Assembly: GCA_030038595.1 (NCBI GenBank)
Contig: JASHSW010000071.1
Location: 1-19,427, forward strand
DNA length: 19,427 nt
DNA from: Methylovirgula sp.
GTDB taxonomy: Bacteria > Pseudomonadota > Alphaproteobacteria > Rhizobiales > Beijerinckiaceae
Reading direction: 5' to 3'
Shown here: piece after piece, positions 9,074 to 17,054 of the stretch
How the letters are laid out: each line of letters begins with the position of its first letter
How positions within the stretch are numbered: position 1 is the first letter of the stretch
Notes under the pieces: generated by a model
What the model was told of the DNA's origin: nothing
Seen by the model: the letters and a program-made list of their open reading frames with translations, nothing else
The model's database searches: none
Program-made: the position numbers and the translations under genes

Positions 9074-9105
9074 TTAACCAAACGCTGCTTGCAGGCGTTG
9101 GTTAA
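9074..9105. repeat. Near-perfect 14-bp-arm inverted repeat
   Basis: TTAACC-AACG-CTGC on the left (9074-9088) pairs with GCAG-CGTT-GGTTAA on the right (9091-9105) around a 2-base centre. Only A9080 and G9095 are unpaired. It lies 77 bases upstream of the flavoprotein start and upstream of the rpsO promoter. No T-run follows, so an operator, for a dimeric repressor, is more likely than a terminator. Confidence 0.65.
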
Positions 9106-9206
9106 CGGCGCATTGCATTCGGCGGCGCGAGCGCGGCATCCGATCTAGACGGCGAGTGGCCGGCAGCGGTTCGCCTGAGTTGGCCGGCCGCTAGCGGTGC
9201 CAGCGC

Positions 9207-9235
9207 CTTCCCATCGCCGCAAATTTCTGTATAAG
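9207..9235 (+). promoter_or_regulatory. Putative promoter of rpsO
   Basis: TATAAG (9230-9235) is the best -10 box in the region, with CTTCCC (9207-9212) 17 bases upstream as a weak -35 box. The predicted start near 9242 leaves a leader of about 100 nt before rpsO. Confidence 0.45.
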
Positions 9236-9241
9236 GCGACA

Positions 9242-9343
9242 TCGCGTTCCGCCGCACGGCGGCGCGGCTCTTCCCGAAACCTAGCTGGACGACATCCCGG
9301 CCTGGCCGACGGCGGAAAATATTCAAAATCGAAAGGACATCCG
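9242..9343 (+). promoter_or_regulatory. Structured rpsO leader, candidate S15 autoregulatory element
   Basis: The predicted leader has a strong hairpin, CCGCC (9249-9253) with GGCGG (9258-9262) around GCAC, and a GC-rich CGGCC/GGCCG repeat near 9299-9309 before the ribosome-binding site AAAGGA (9332-9337). S15 is known to repress its own mRNA in several bacterial groups through leader structures that differ between phyla; assignment here is inference from position and structure. Confidence 0.35.
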
Positions 9344-9613
9344 ATGTCGATTACTGCGGAGCGCAAACAGGCGCTGATCAAGGACTATGCTTTGAAGCCG
9401 GGCGACACCGGCTCGCCCGAAGTGCAGGTAGCCATCCTCACCGAGCGGATCGCCAGCCTGACCGAACATTTCAAGACCCACGTGAAGGACAATCATTCGC
9501 GACGCGGGCTTTTGAAGCTGGTTTCGCAGCGCCGCCAGCTGCTCGACTACATGAAAGGGCAGGACGAGCCGCGCTACAAGGCGCTGATCGAGCGCCTCGG
9601 CATCCGGCGCTAG
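9344..9613 (+). CDS. rpsO: 30S ribosomal protein S15
   Basis: Primary 16S rRNA-binding protein that organises the 30S platform and bridges to 23S rRNA. The 89-residue product has the standard length and the family motifs: [16 protein letters not shown] at the start, [36 protein letters not shown] (split within residues 38-56) and the ending [13 protein letters not shown] Shine-Dalgarno AAAGGA (9332-9337) lies 6 bases before the ATG. The reading frame extends upstream to 9197 without stops, but family similarity begins exactly at MSITAER, so the short form is chosen. pnp follows after an unusually structured spacer, the classic rpsO-pnp arrangement. Confidence 0.98.
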   Translation: MSITAERKQALIKDYALKPGDTGSPEVQVAILTERIASLTEHFKTHVKDNHSRRGLLKLVSQRRQLLDYMKGQDEPRYKALIERLGIRR

Positions 9614-9635
9614 CGTCGCCGTGGGGCGGCGGCGC

Positions 9636-9656
9636 GCAAAATCGCACGCATTTTGC
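9636..9656. repeat. 7-bp inverted repeat after rpsO
   Basis: GCAAAAT (9636-9642) and ATTTTGC (9650-9656) are perfect inverted repeats around a 7-base loop, 22 bases after the rpsO stop. The T-rich right arm could make it a weak terminator or an RNase processing site. Confidence 0.5.
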
Positions 9657-9808
9657 CGCGATACCCAGGAGGCGCTGGAAAATGCCTGCTTACGCAACCA
9701 CTTAATGGTTGGCTGCCGGCTTCCCCCGGGGCGTCGCTTTAAGGTGTTTATGCCTCAAGCCCGGAGTCCCGCTGCGGGTGGAAATGTTTTAGTATTGCAA
9801 TGTTGCAG

Positions 9809-9829
9809 AGCGCCGATGCGCTTTGTTTT
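9809..9829 (+). terminator. Short terminator-like hairpin in the pnp leader
   Basis: AGCGC (9809-9813) and GCGCT (9818-9822) pair around CGAT, followed by TTGTTTT (9823-9829). The stem is only 5 bp, so termination would be partial at best. It could be the rpsO terminator or an attenuator before pnp. Confidence 0.4.
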
Positions 9830-9972
9830 GAACGCGGCGGAGGCATGGGCCACCTGCCGAACCGAAAGACCAACCGCCATGGCAGGATCGCCAGGCGCTG
9901 CCTTTCTGGCAGCTTCTCGCCGTCTTGCACATGGCCTTGGGTCTTTGCCTCGAACGAGAAAGACCAAGACTG

Positions 9973-12108
9973 ATGTTCGATATTCATCGTGAAGAACTGA
10001 ACTGGGCGGGGCGCAAGCTCGTGCTCGAGACCGGGCGCCTGGCGCGCCAGGCCGACGGCGCGGTGCTTGCCACCTATGGCGAGACGACGGTGCTCGCTAG
10101 CGTAGTTTCCACCAAGTCGCCGAAACCGGGCGTCGACTTTTTCCCGCTGACGGTGAACTACCAGGAAAAGGCCTTCGCCGCCGGCCGCATTCCGGGCGGC
10201 TATTTCAAACGCGAGGGGCGACCGTCGGAGAAAGAGACGCTCGTCTCGCGGTTGATCGACCGGCCGATCCGTCCGCTCTTTCCGGACGGCTACCGTAACG
10301 ACACGCAGATCATCGCGACGGTTCTCTCCCACGACCTTGAAAACGATCCTGACATCGTCGCCATGGTCGCAACTTCGGCGGCGCTGACGCTCTCCGGCAT
10401 TCCGTTCATGGGGCCGGTAGGCGCGGCGCGCGTCGGTTTCATCAACGGCGAAATCAAGCTCAATCCGACGCTTGACGAATTGAAGGACTCCGCCCTTGAT
10501 CTCGTCGTTGCCGGAACGGCAGACGCCGTCCTCATGGTCGAATCGGAAGCCAAGGAACTTTCCGAGGAAGTAATGCTGTCGGCGGTAATGGCCGGGCAGC
10601 GCGGGTTCCAACCGGTGATCGACGCAATCATCCGGCTTGCCGAAAAGGCGGCCAAAGATCCGCGCGATCTGGCCGTCTCCGACAAGAGCGAGATCGAGGC
10701 CGCGGTGCGCGGTCTTGCCGAGGCGGATCTGCGCGAAGCCTACAAGATCACTTCGAAACAGGACCGCTACAATGCGGTCGATGCGGTCAAGACCAAAGTC
10801 TTTGCGGCGTTGGCGCCGGCCGAAGGCGAGGCGCGGTTTCCGAAGGACCTCGTCGCAGAAGTTTTCCACGATTTGCAGGCCAAGGTGGTGCGTTGGAATA
10901 TTCTCGATCTCGGCATCCGCATTGACGGGCGCGACGTGAAAACGGTGCGCCCGATTCTCGCGCAGGTCGGCGTATTGCCGCGCACGCACGGTTCGGCGCT
11001 GTTCACGCGCGGCGAAACGCAAGCACTGGTGGTCGCCACGCTCGGTACCGGCGAGGACGAGCAATACGTCGATCGGCTGGAGGGCACGTATAAGGAGCGC
11101 TTCCTGCTGCATTACAATTTCCCGCCCTATTCGGTCGGCGAAACCGGCCGCATGGGCTCCCCCGGGCGGCGCGAGATCGGGCATGGCAAGCTCGCCTGGC
11201 GGGCGCTCCATCCGATGCTGCCGACCCCGGCCGAGTTTCCCTATACGATCCGCGTCGTCTCGGAGATCACCGAATCGAACGGCTCGTCGTCGATGGCGAC
11301 GGTGTGTGGCTCGTCACTGGCGCTGATGGACGCCGGCGTGCCGATCAAGGCGCCGACCGCGGGCATCGCCATGGGCCTCATCCTCGAAGGCGAGCGTTTC
11401 GCGGTGCTCTCCGACATCCTCGGCGACGAAGATCATCTGGGCGACATGGACTTCAAAGTGGCGGGCACCGAAAACGGCGTCACCTCGCTGCAGATGGACA
11501 TCAAGATCACCGGCATAACCGAGGAGATCATGCGGGTCGCGCTCGACCAGGCCAAGGCCGGACGGCTGCATATCTTGGGAGAGATGGCCAAGGCGATCAG
11601 CGCGGCGCGCGCCGAGCTCGGCGAATTTGCGCCGCGCATCGAGACTATGAAAATCCCCACCGATAAGATCCGCGAAGTGATCGGCACGGGCGGCAAGGTG
11701 ATCCGCGAGATCGTCGAGAAGACCGGCGCGAAAATCAACATTGAGGACGACGGCACGGTGAAAGTGGCGTCGTCGGACGCCGAATCGATCCGCGCCGCGA
11801 TCAACTGGATCAAATCGATCGCCAGCGAGCCGGAGGTCGGGCAAATCTACGATGGCACGGTGGTGAAAGTGGTCGATTTCGGCGCCTTCGTGAACTTCTT
11901 TGGCTCGAAGGATGGGCTCGTCCACATCTCGCAGCTTGCCAAAGGCCGTGTCGCCAAGACGTCCGATGTCGTCAAAGAAGGCGACAAGGTGAAGGTTAAA
12001 CTGCTCGGCTTCGACGAGCGCGGCAAAGTGCGGCTCTCGATGCGCGCCGTCGATCAGGAGACCGGCGCCGATTTCGAAGCCAAAGAGAAGGCCGAAGTCG
12101 CGGAGTAA
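9973..12108 (+). CDS. pnp: Polyribonucleotide nucleotidyltransferase (PNPase)
   Basis: Phosphorolytic 3'-5' exoribonuclease of mRNA decay, able to add 3' tails in reverse; acts as a trimer. The 711-residue protein has two RNase PH cores (about 10-145 and 325-540) separated by the all-helical linker domain (about 240-320), then a KH domain (about 555-612, with [16 protein letters not shown]) and an S1 domain (about 620-690, [19 protein letters not shown]). The second core has GRREIGHG (398-405) and [11 protein letters not shown] (483-493), whose D485 and D491 correspond to the catalytic aspartates of the E. coli enzyme. The start [16 protein letters not shown] at the ATG 9973 matches alphaproteobacterial PNPases; a start at 9925 would add sixteen residues. 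It ends just before a strong hairpin at 12111-12147. Confidence 0.98.
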   Translation: MFDIHREELNWAGRKLVLETGRLARQADGAVLATYGETTVLASVVSTKSPKPGVDFFPLTVNYQEKAFAAGRIPGGYFKREGRPSEKETLVSRLIDRPIRPLFPDGYRNDTQIIATVLSHDLENDPDIVAMVATSAALTLSGIPFMGPVGAARVGFINGEIKLNPTLDELKDSALDLVVAGTADAVLMVESEAKELSEEVMLSAVMAGQRGFQPVIDAIIRLAEKAAKDPRDLAVSDKSEIEAAVRGLAEADLREAYKITSKQDRYNAVDAVKTKVFAALAPAEGEARFPKDLVAEVFHDLQAKVVRWNILDLGIRIDGRDVKTVRPILAQVGVLPRTHGSALFTRGETQALVVATLGTGEDEQYVDRLEGTYKERFLLHYNFPPYSVGETGRMGSPGRREIGHGKLAWRALHPMLPTPAEFPYTIRVVSEITESNGSSSMATVCGSSLALMDAGVPIKAPTAGIAMGLILEGERFAVLSDILGDEDHLGDMDFKVAGTENGVTSLQMDIKITGITEEIMRVALDQAKAGRLHILGEMAKAISAARAELGEFAPRIETMKIPTDKIREVIGTGGKVIREIVEKTGAKINIEDDGTVKVASSDAESIRAAINWIKSIASEPEVGQIYDGTVVKVVDFGAFVNFFGSKDGLVHISQLAKGRVAKTSDVVKEGDKVKVKLLGFDERGKVRLSMRAVDQETGADFEAKEKAEVAE

Positions 12109-12110
12109 TC

Positions 12111-12147
12111 GATGCGCGCACGCCGAGGGACAGGCGCCGCGCGCATC
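12111..12147. terminator. Long hairpin, probable bidirectional terminator of pnp and methyltransferase genes
   Basis: GATGCGCGC (12111-12119) and GCGCGCATC (12139-12147) pair perfectly over nine bases, and inside the loop CGCC (12121-12124) pairs with GGCG (12133-12136). It begins 3 bases after the pnp stop and ends 21 bases from the convergent gene's stop. It lacks a T-run on either side, so termination may be Rho-assisted, or the hairpin may protect mRNA 3' ends. Confidence 0.6.
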
Positions 12148-12168
12148 TCGAAGCATACGGGAATCGCG

Positions 12169-12846
12169 CTAGCCTTCCCCATCCTGCGGCGGGCGCGTCA
12201 CCAGCGCGATCGCCAATCCGTCGTAGCCCTTGCGGCCGACCGTCTGGATGGCGGTTGCGGTGACGCGCGGTTCGGCGGCGATCGCTTCGAAGAGCCTGCG
12301 CGTGCCTTTCACCATCGGGTCGGCGTCTTCTGCGTCGATTACCTTTCCGTCGCGCACGACATTATCGACGATGATCACGCTGCCGAGACGCGAAAGCTTC
12401 AGCGCCCAGCGAAAATAATCCGCGTTGTGCTCCTTGTCGGCATCGATGAAGATGAGGTCGAAGGGGCCTGCCAGCTTCGGCAGTGTTTCGAGCGCTGGGC
12501 CGAGGCGCAGATCGATGATCGGAGCAAGACCGGAGCGTTCGATATTGGCCTGCGCGATCGCCGCATGTTTGGGGTCGGCTTCGAGGGTGATCAATCGGCC
12601 GGCGGCGGGTAGCGCCCGCGCCAGCCAGATCGTGCTGTAGGCACCGAGCGTGCCGATTTCGAGAATCGCGCGGGCGCCCTGCAGGCGCGCCAGCAGATAA
12701 AGGAGCTTGCCCACGTTGGGGGCGACCGCGATGGCCGGCAGCCCGGTCACATCGCAGGCCGTCAGGGTCGCGGCGAGGACTGGGTCATCGCCGATCAACC
12801 GATCGCAGATATAATCCTCGACCTCAAGCCATTGCGATTCGCTCAT
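12169..12846 (-). CDS. SAM-dependent O-methyltransferase, CCoAOMT-like family
   Basis: A class I methyltransferase of the caffeoyl-CoA/catechol O-methyltransferase family (225 aa, normal for the bacterial branch). The SAM-binding glycine motif is ILEIGTLGAYSTIWLA (61-76), followed by the acidic strand end LITLEADP (85-92). FIDADKEHNADYF (133-145) and IVDNVVRDGKV (159-169) supply D135, D161 and N162, expected to bind the divalent metal that orients the catechol-like acceptor. No signal peptide. The ATG at 12846 is taken as the start. The acceptor cannot be told from sequence. It is transcribed divergently from ahcY, whose product removes the S-adenosylhomocysteine this enzyme makes; the pairing may be functional or chance. 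Confidence 0.88.
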   Translation of the reverse strand: MSESQWLEVEDYICDRLIGDDPVLAATLTACDVTGLPAIAVAPNVGKLLYLLARLQGARAILEIGTLGAYSTIWLARALPAAGRLITLEADPKHAAIAQANIERSGLAPIIDLRLGPALETLPKLAGPFDLIFIDADKEHNADYFRWALKLSRLGSVIIVDNVVRDGKVIDAEDADPMVKGTRRLFEAIAAEPRVTATAIQTVGRKGYDGLAIALVTRPPQDGEG

Positions 12847-12898
12847 CGCCCGCCTCTTTTTCCGCGCGCTACGCAGCGCAAGCTTAGCTTTCCTGTCG

Positions 12899-12920
12899 AC
12901 ATAAAGACTTGTTTATATGT
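12899..12920. promoter_or_regulatory. AT-rich imperfect inverted repeat upstream of ahcY, candidate operator
   Basis: ACATAAA (12899-12905) and TTTATATGT (12912-12920) form an imperfect inverted repeat with core ATAAA/TTTAT spaced by six bases, standing out in GC-rich DNA. It ends just before the predicted ahcY -35 box. In many proteobacteria an ArsR-family regulator, SahR, controls ahcY and methionine genes through AT-rich palindromes; this site fits that type by position and composition, but the exact motif match is unverified. Confidence 0.4.
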
Positions 12921-12923
12921 TTA

Positions 12924-12952
12924 TTGCACGAAAACCTCGTCCCTGCTATGAC
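12924..12952 (+). promoter_or_regulatory. Putative promoter of ahcY
   Basis: TTGCAC (12924-12929) and TATGAC (12947-12952) are 17 bases apart, predicting a start near 12959 and a leader of only about 20 nt before the ahcY ATG. Such a short leader leaves no room for an S-adenosylhomocysteine riboswitch. Confidence 0.5.
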
Positions 12953-12979
12953 CCGGCGCGAGTTTTTGAGGAGCTTCTC

Positions 12980-14386
12980 ATGACCCGCACAGTCTCTGAC
13001 TATGCCGTTGCCGACATCGGGCTTGCCGCCTGGGGCCGGAAAGAAATTGCCATTGCCGAGACGGAGATGCCCGGCTTGATGGCGATACGGGCAGAATTCG
13101 GCCCAGCCCAGCCGCTGAAGGGCGCCCGCGTCGCCGGTTCGCTGCACATGACTGTGCAGACGGCGGTCCTGATCGAAACCTTGCGGGCGCTCGGTGCCGA
13201 GGTCCGCTGGGCTTCCTGTAACATTTATTCGACCCAGGATCACGCTGCGGCGGCGATGGCTGCGACCGGTATCCCGGTCTTCGCCCGCAAAGGCGAGAGC
13301 CTCTACGACTACTGGGAATATACCCACAAAATCTTCGAATGGGGCGACGGCGGCGCGCCCAATCTCGTGCTTGACGACGGCGGCGATGCGACATTGCTGA
13401 TCCACCTTGGGGTTCGCGCCGAAGGGGGCGACACGGCCTTTCTCGAAACGCCTTCCAACGAGGAAGAGGAAGTGCTTTTCGGGGCGATACTGCGCCGCCT
13501 CAAAGAGAATCCCGGCTGGTATCAGCGCTGCGCCGCTGCGATCCAAGGCGTAAGCGAAGAGACGACGACGGGCGTGCATCGACTCTACACGATGCAGAGC
13601 GAGGGCAAGCTGCTCTGGCCGGCGATCAACGTCAACGACTCGGTCACCAAGTCGAAATTCGACAATCTCTACGGTTGCCGCGAGTCGCTCGTCGACGGCA
13701 TTCGCCGCGGCACCGACGTGATGATGGCCGGAAAGGTCGCGATGGTCGCCGGTTTCGGCGACGTCGGCAAAGGTTCGTCCGCATCGCTGCGCAACGCCGG
13801 CTGCCGCGTGATGGTTTCCGAAATCGATCCGATCTGCGCCCTGCAAGCCGCCATGGAGAGCTACGAAGTCACGACCATGGAAGAGGCGGCGCCTCGGGCC
13901 GACATTTTCGTGACTTGCACCGGCAATATCGACGTGATCAGGCTCGAGCACATGCGGCGCATGCGCGACCGCGCCATCGTCTGCAACATCGGCCATTTCG
14001 ATTCGGAAATCCAGGTCGCCGCCTTGCGCAATTTCAAATGGCACAACGTCAAGCCGCAGGTCGATGAGATCGAGTTCCCCGACGGCAAACGGATCATCCT
14101 TCTCTCCGAGGGGCGGCTCGTCAACCTCGGCAATGCAATGGGCCACCCCTCGTTCGTGATGTCGGCATCGTTTACCAATCAATGCCTGGCGCAGATGGAA
14201 CTGTGGACCAAACGCGGCAAATACGGCCGCAGCGTCCACGTCTTGCCCAAACATCTCGACGAGAAAGTCGCCTCTCTTCATCTGGCCAAAGTGGGTGCTA
14301 GGCTCACGAAACTCACGCCGGAACAGGCGAAATATATCGGCGTGCCCGAGACCGGTCCGTTCAAATCCGATCTTTATCGCTATTGA
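12980..14386 (+). CDS. ahcY: Adenosylhomocysteinase (S-adenosylhomocysteine hydrolase)
   Basis: NAD-dependent enzyme that splits S-adenosylhomocysteine to adenosine and homocysteine, relieving product inhibition of methyltransferases and feeding the methionine cycle. The 468-residue protein has the substrate motif [15 protein letters not shown] (near 54-68), [16 protein letters not shown], the Rossmann motif [16 protein letters not shown] for NAD, and ends KSDLYRY, the conserved C-terminal Lys/Tyr segment. The ~40-residue insert typical of bacterial and plant forms (around [15 protein letters not shown]) is present. A strong Shine-Dalgarno GAGGAG (12968-12973) lies 6 bases before the ATG at 12980. 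An in-frame ATG at 12917 is rejected because it falls within the putative promoter/operator and lacks family similarity. Confidence 0.98.
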   Translation: MTRTVSDYAVADIGLAAWGRKEIAIAETEMPGLMAIRAEFGPAQPLKGARVAGSLHMTVQTAVLIETLRALGAEVRWASCNIYSTQDHAAAAMAATGIPVFARKGESLYDYWEYTHKIFEWGDGGAPNLVLDDGGDATLLIHLGVRAEGGDTAFLETPSNEEEEVLFGAILRRLKENPGWYQRCAAAIQGVSEETTTGVHRLYTMQSEGKLLWPAINVNDSVTKSKFDNLYGCRESLVDGIRRGTDVMMAGKVAMVAGFGDVGKGSSASLRNAGCRVMVSEIDPICALQAAMESYEVTTMEEAAPRADIFVTCTGNIDVIRLEHMRRMRDRAIVCNIGHFDSEIQVAALRNFKWHNVKPQVDEIEFPDGKRIILLSEGRLVNLGNAMGHPSFVMSASFTNQCLAQMELWTKRGKYGRSVHVLPKHLDEKVASLHLAKVGARLTKLTPEQAKYIGVPETGPFKSDLYRY

Positions 14387-14414
14387 GATCGTGTAAATAA
14401 CCGATTTGCGCCGG

Positions 14415-14438
14415 GTGACAGCGATTCGTTGCTGTCGC
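14415..14438 (+). repeat. UUCG-tetraloop hairpin in the ahcY-divL spacer
   Basis: The arms GTGACAGCGA (14415-14424) and TTGCTGTCGC (14429-14438) pair over ten positions, two of them G-T wobbles, around a TTCG loop, in the 74-base gap between ahcY and divL. No T-run follows. It may be an mRNA-stabilising hairpin that ends or protects the ahcY transcript while some transcription continues into divL. Confidence 0.6.
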
Positions 14439-14460
14439 ATCATGGCCGCGAGAGGTCGGA

Positions 14461-16986
14461 ATGGACGACGGGCGGCGCAACGGCTTTGCCGAGAGGAAGC
14501 GGGATCTGTCGCGCCGCGGCGCTCCGCGGCGCGCTGCGGCCGCCGCGATCCTTTGTTCCATTGCCGCCCCTGCCGCCGCGCAGACCGATTATCCGCTGCT
14601 GGTGCTCGACAATCTGCGCGAATACCAGGACGTGGTGATCGGGCTCTCGCTCGTCGTCGGGCTGGTACTATTCTCGACGATCACCGCGCTTCTCTATTTG
14701 CGCGAGCATCGCCGTTGGACGAAAACGGAAGCGGCGTTCTTGCTCGAACTCAACGATTTACGCGCCAAGTTCGACCGCGCCGAAGTGTTTCTCGCCGCAG
14801 AACCGCAGATCATCATTGCCTGGGGCGCCCGCAGCGGCGAGCCGGAAATCGAGGGCGATCTCAGCCTTGTGACCGATGCCCCGGTTGCGCGCCGCGTCCT
14901 CGCCTTTGGATCCTGGCTGCCGCCGGACGCCGCCCAACAGCTCGACGCCTGCGTCGAAAAGCTCAGGGCGCGCGGCGAAGGATTCCGCTGCTCCGTCGAG
15001 AGCCTCGGCGGGAGGACGCTGGAAATCGACGGGCGCGCGGTCAGCGGCCGCGCCGTGATGCGCATCCGCGACGTTTCCGGCGATCGCCTCGAAACGGTGC
15101 GTTTGCGCGAGCGGCTGGCGCGCACCATTACCGAGCTCGAGGCGCTGCGCGGCCTGCTCGACGCCATCCCCGATCCCGTCTGGCTGCGCGGCGCCGACGG
15201 CAAGCTCCACTGGATCAACGCCGCCTACGTTCGTGCCGTCGAAGCCAAGGATTCCAGCGACGCGCTGTTGCGCGGCACGGAGCTTCTCGAACGCGCAACG
15301 CGAGATGCCGCCGCCGATTCGCGCGCCAAAGGCCTAGTCTGGCGCGGCCGCATGCCCGCGGTCGCCGCGGGCCAGCGGCGCTTGCTCGACATCATCGAGG
15401 TGCCAGTCGGTTTAGGATCGGTCGGCATGGCGGCCGACGTGTCGGAGATCGAGGCGGCGCGCGCCGATCTCGATCGGCAGATGCAGGCGCATGCGCGCAC
15501 CCTCGATCAGCTTTCGACCGCGGTTGCAATCTTCGACCGCCGCAAGCGGCTCGTCTTCCACAATTCCGCCTATCGGCAGCTCTGGTCGCTCGATCAGGCT
15601 TTTGTCGATCAGCATCCGAGCGACTCCGAAGTCCTCGACCGGCTGCGGATCGCCGGCCTTTTGCCGGAGCAGGCCGATTTCCGCGCCTGGAAAGAGAATC
15701 TGTTCGCCGCCTATCAGGCGCTCGAAGCGCGCGAGCACGTATGGTACTTGCCCGACGGGCGGACGTTGCGCGTCGCCATCAATCCCAACGCGCAGGGCGG
15801 GGTGACCTATCTCTTCGACGACGTCACCGAGCGTTTCCATCTCGAATCGCAATTCAACGCCTTGACCCGCGTGCAAAGTGAGACACTCGATTCGCTGAAG
15901 GAAGGCGTCGGTGTGTTCGGCACCGACGGCAGGCTCAAGTTCTTCAATCCGGCGTTCGCGAGTCTTCTCAACCTCGATCCCAATCTGCTCAATGAGAAAC
16001 CGCATGTCGATCGTCTCGCCGGGATTTGCACTCTGTTCGGCGGGGAGGCCGCATTCGACGAGATTCGGGCCATCGTCGTCGGGCTCACCGACCAAAGGAC
16101 CGGATTCGAAAGGCGCGTTACCTGCCGCGACGGCTCGGTGCTCGATTGTAGCGCGCAGCCGCTGCCCGATGGCGCGACGCTGCTCAGCTTCACCGACATG
16201 ACCGCCAGCGTGAACGTCGAGCGGGCGCTCACCGAGCGCAATCAGGCGCTGGTCGAAGCTGAAAAGCTACGCAACGATTTCGTCCACCACGTGTCCTACG
16301 AATTGCGCTCGCCGCTCACCAACATCATCGGTTTCATCGAGCTGTTAAGCGACGGCTCGGCCGGACCGCTGAACGAGCGGCAGCGCGAATATGCGGGCTA
16401 TGTGCGCACCTCCTCGACCGCTCTGCTGGCGATCATCGACGACATTCTCGACCTTGCATCCATCGACGCCGATGCGCTCGAACTGAATCTCGATGAGGTG
16501 GATATCGAAAGAACCATGCATCTCGCCGCCGAGGGCGTGCAGGACCGCCTGGCCGAGTCTTCGATCCGGTTGAACGTCGTCGCCATGGACGAATTGGGTA
16601 GCTTCGTCGCCGACAGCCAGCGCATCCGCCAGATCCTTTTCAACCTCCTGTCGAATGCGATCGGCTTTTCCTCGCCGGGGCAAACAATCACGCTTGCCGC
16701 GCAGCGGCACGGCGACGAGATCGTGTTCACGGTACATGACGAAGGCAGCGGAATTCCGCCCGATCTCCTCGAACAGGTGTTCGATCGCTTTAAGACGCAG
16801 ACTACGGGTTCGCGACATCGCGGCGTGGGCTTGGGTCTTTCGATTGTGCGCTCGCTCGTCGAACTGCACGGCGGCCGCGTTCGAATCGAATCGGTGCAAG
16901 GCCAAGGTACCACCGTCACCTGCATCTTTCCGGCGCGCAGCGCGAAACTGGACAAAGCGACGGCGGCACCGTATCGGCTTGCGTAG
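14461..16986 (+). CDS. divL: DivL-like PAS sensor kinase with Tyr in place of the phospho-acceptor His
   Basis: Membrane-bound multi-PAS protein with a histidine-kinase core (841 aa). The N-terminus has a hydrophobic Ala-rich stretch (about 24-41) and a clear transmembrane segment (about 57-80, DVVIGLSLVVGLVLF). Roughly four PAS-like segments follow (about 110-205, 225-335, 345-458, 470-578), then a dimerisation domain and an ATP-binding domain. The H-box reads FVHHVSYELRSPLTNIIGF, where the usual phospho-His is Tyr613. The N-box (QILFNLLSNAIGF, about 724-736), G1 (DEGSGI, from D760) and G2 (GVGLGL, 788-793) are intact. This pattern is that of DivL, which in Caulobacter carries a Tyr (Y550) there and controls the cell-cycle kinase CckA together with the response regulator DivK. 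AGAGG (14451-14455) precedes the ATG by 5 bases. Naming as divL is inferred from the Tyr and the multi-PAS layout. Confidence 0.85.
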   Translation: MDDGRRNGFAERKRDLSRRGAPRRAAAAAILCSIAAPAAAQTDYPLLVLDNLREYQDVVIGLSLVVGLVLFSTITALLYLREHRRWTKTEAAFLLELNDLRAKFDRAEVFLAAEPQIIIAWGARSGEPEIEGDLSLVTDAPVARRVLAFGSWLPPDAAQQLDACVEKLRARGEGFRCSVESLGGRTLEIDGRAVSGRAVMRIRDVSGDRLETVRLRERLARTITELEALRGLLDAIPDPVWLRGADGKLHWINAAYVRAVEAKDSSDALLRGTELLERATRDAAADSRAKGLVWRGRMPAVAAGQRRLLDIIEVPVGLGSVGMAADVSEIEAARADLDRQMQAHARTLDQLSTAVAIFDRRKRLVFHNSAYRQLWSLDQAFVDQHPSDSEVLDRLRIAGLLPEQADFRAWKENLFAAYQALEAREHVWYLPDGRTLRVAINPNAQGGVTYLFDDVTERFHLESQFNALTRVQSETLDSLKEGVGVFGTDGRLKFFNPAFASLLNLDPNLLNEKPHVDRLAGICTLFGGEAAFDEIRAIVVGLTDQRTGFERRVTCRDGSVLDCSAQPLPDGATLLSFTDMTASVNVERALTERNQALVEAEKLRNDFVHHVSYELRSPLTNIIGFIELLSDGSAGPLNERQREYAGYVRTSSTALLAIIDDILDLASIDADALELNLDEVDIERTMHLAAEGVQDRLAESSIRLNVVAMDELGSFVADSQRIRQILFNLLSNAIGFSSPGQTITLAAQRHGDEIVFTVHDEGSGIPPDLLEQVFDRFKTQTTGSRHRGVGLGLSIVRSLVELHGGRVRIESVQGQGTTVTCIFPARSAKLDKATAAPYRLA

Positions 16987-17054
16987 CGGTAGAAAGCGGC
17001 GCAACCGGCATCGTCCGCCGGAGGGTCTCGCACGCAACGAGGAGAACGCGGCAC

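Larger units (their letters stand above)
8997..9343. other. 347-base non-coding region: flavoprotein upstream region and rpsO promoter/leader
   Basis: Lies between divergent genes. It holds the inverted repeat at 9074-9105, a promoter candidate for rpsO at 9207-9235 and a structured rpsO leader (about 9242-9343). No conserved protein is recognisable here in any frame. I could not find a convincing promoter for the minus-strand flavoprotein gene. Confidence 0.7.
9614..9972 (+). other. 359-base rpsO-pnp spacer with several hairpins
   Basis: No conserved protein-coding frame is recognisable. It contains a GC-rich possible stem right after the rpsO stop (about 9616-9635), the inverted repeat GCAAAAT (9636-9642)/ATTTTGC (9650-9656), and a short stem AGCGC (9809-9813)/GCGCT (9818-9822) followed by TTGTTTT (9823-9829). 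In E. coli the corresponding spacer holds the rpsO terminator and the RNase III-processed pnp leader that PNPase uses for autoregulation, so a similar role is likely here. The frame of pnp runs back to 9925 without stops, but the added residues do not look like PNPase. Confidence 0.6.

Noticed and set aside
9059..9077. CtrA-type site (TTAA, seven bases, TTAA) upstream of rpsO
   Set aside because: Two TTAA copies exist at 9059 and 9074 but are separated by 11 bases, not the 7 that CtrA requires.
9748..11211. 487-residue open frame on the minus strand opposite pnp
   Set aside because: Shadow of pnp; it runs into the spacer only because stops are rare in this composition.
12847..12979. S-adenosylhomocysteine or SAM riboswitch before ahcY
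   Set aside because: The predicted leader is only about 20 nt, and I see no conserved riboswitch core in the gap; an operator-type palindrome is the better reading.
12884..14443. 519-residue open frame on the minus strand opposite ahcY
   Set aside because: Antisense shadow of a certain ahcY gene, His/Asp/Arg-rich composition, no known motif.
14406..15881. 491-residue plus-strand frame overlapping divL
   Set aside because: Arg/Ala-rich out-of-frame translation of the divL gene, no motifs.
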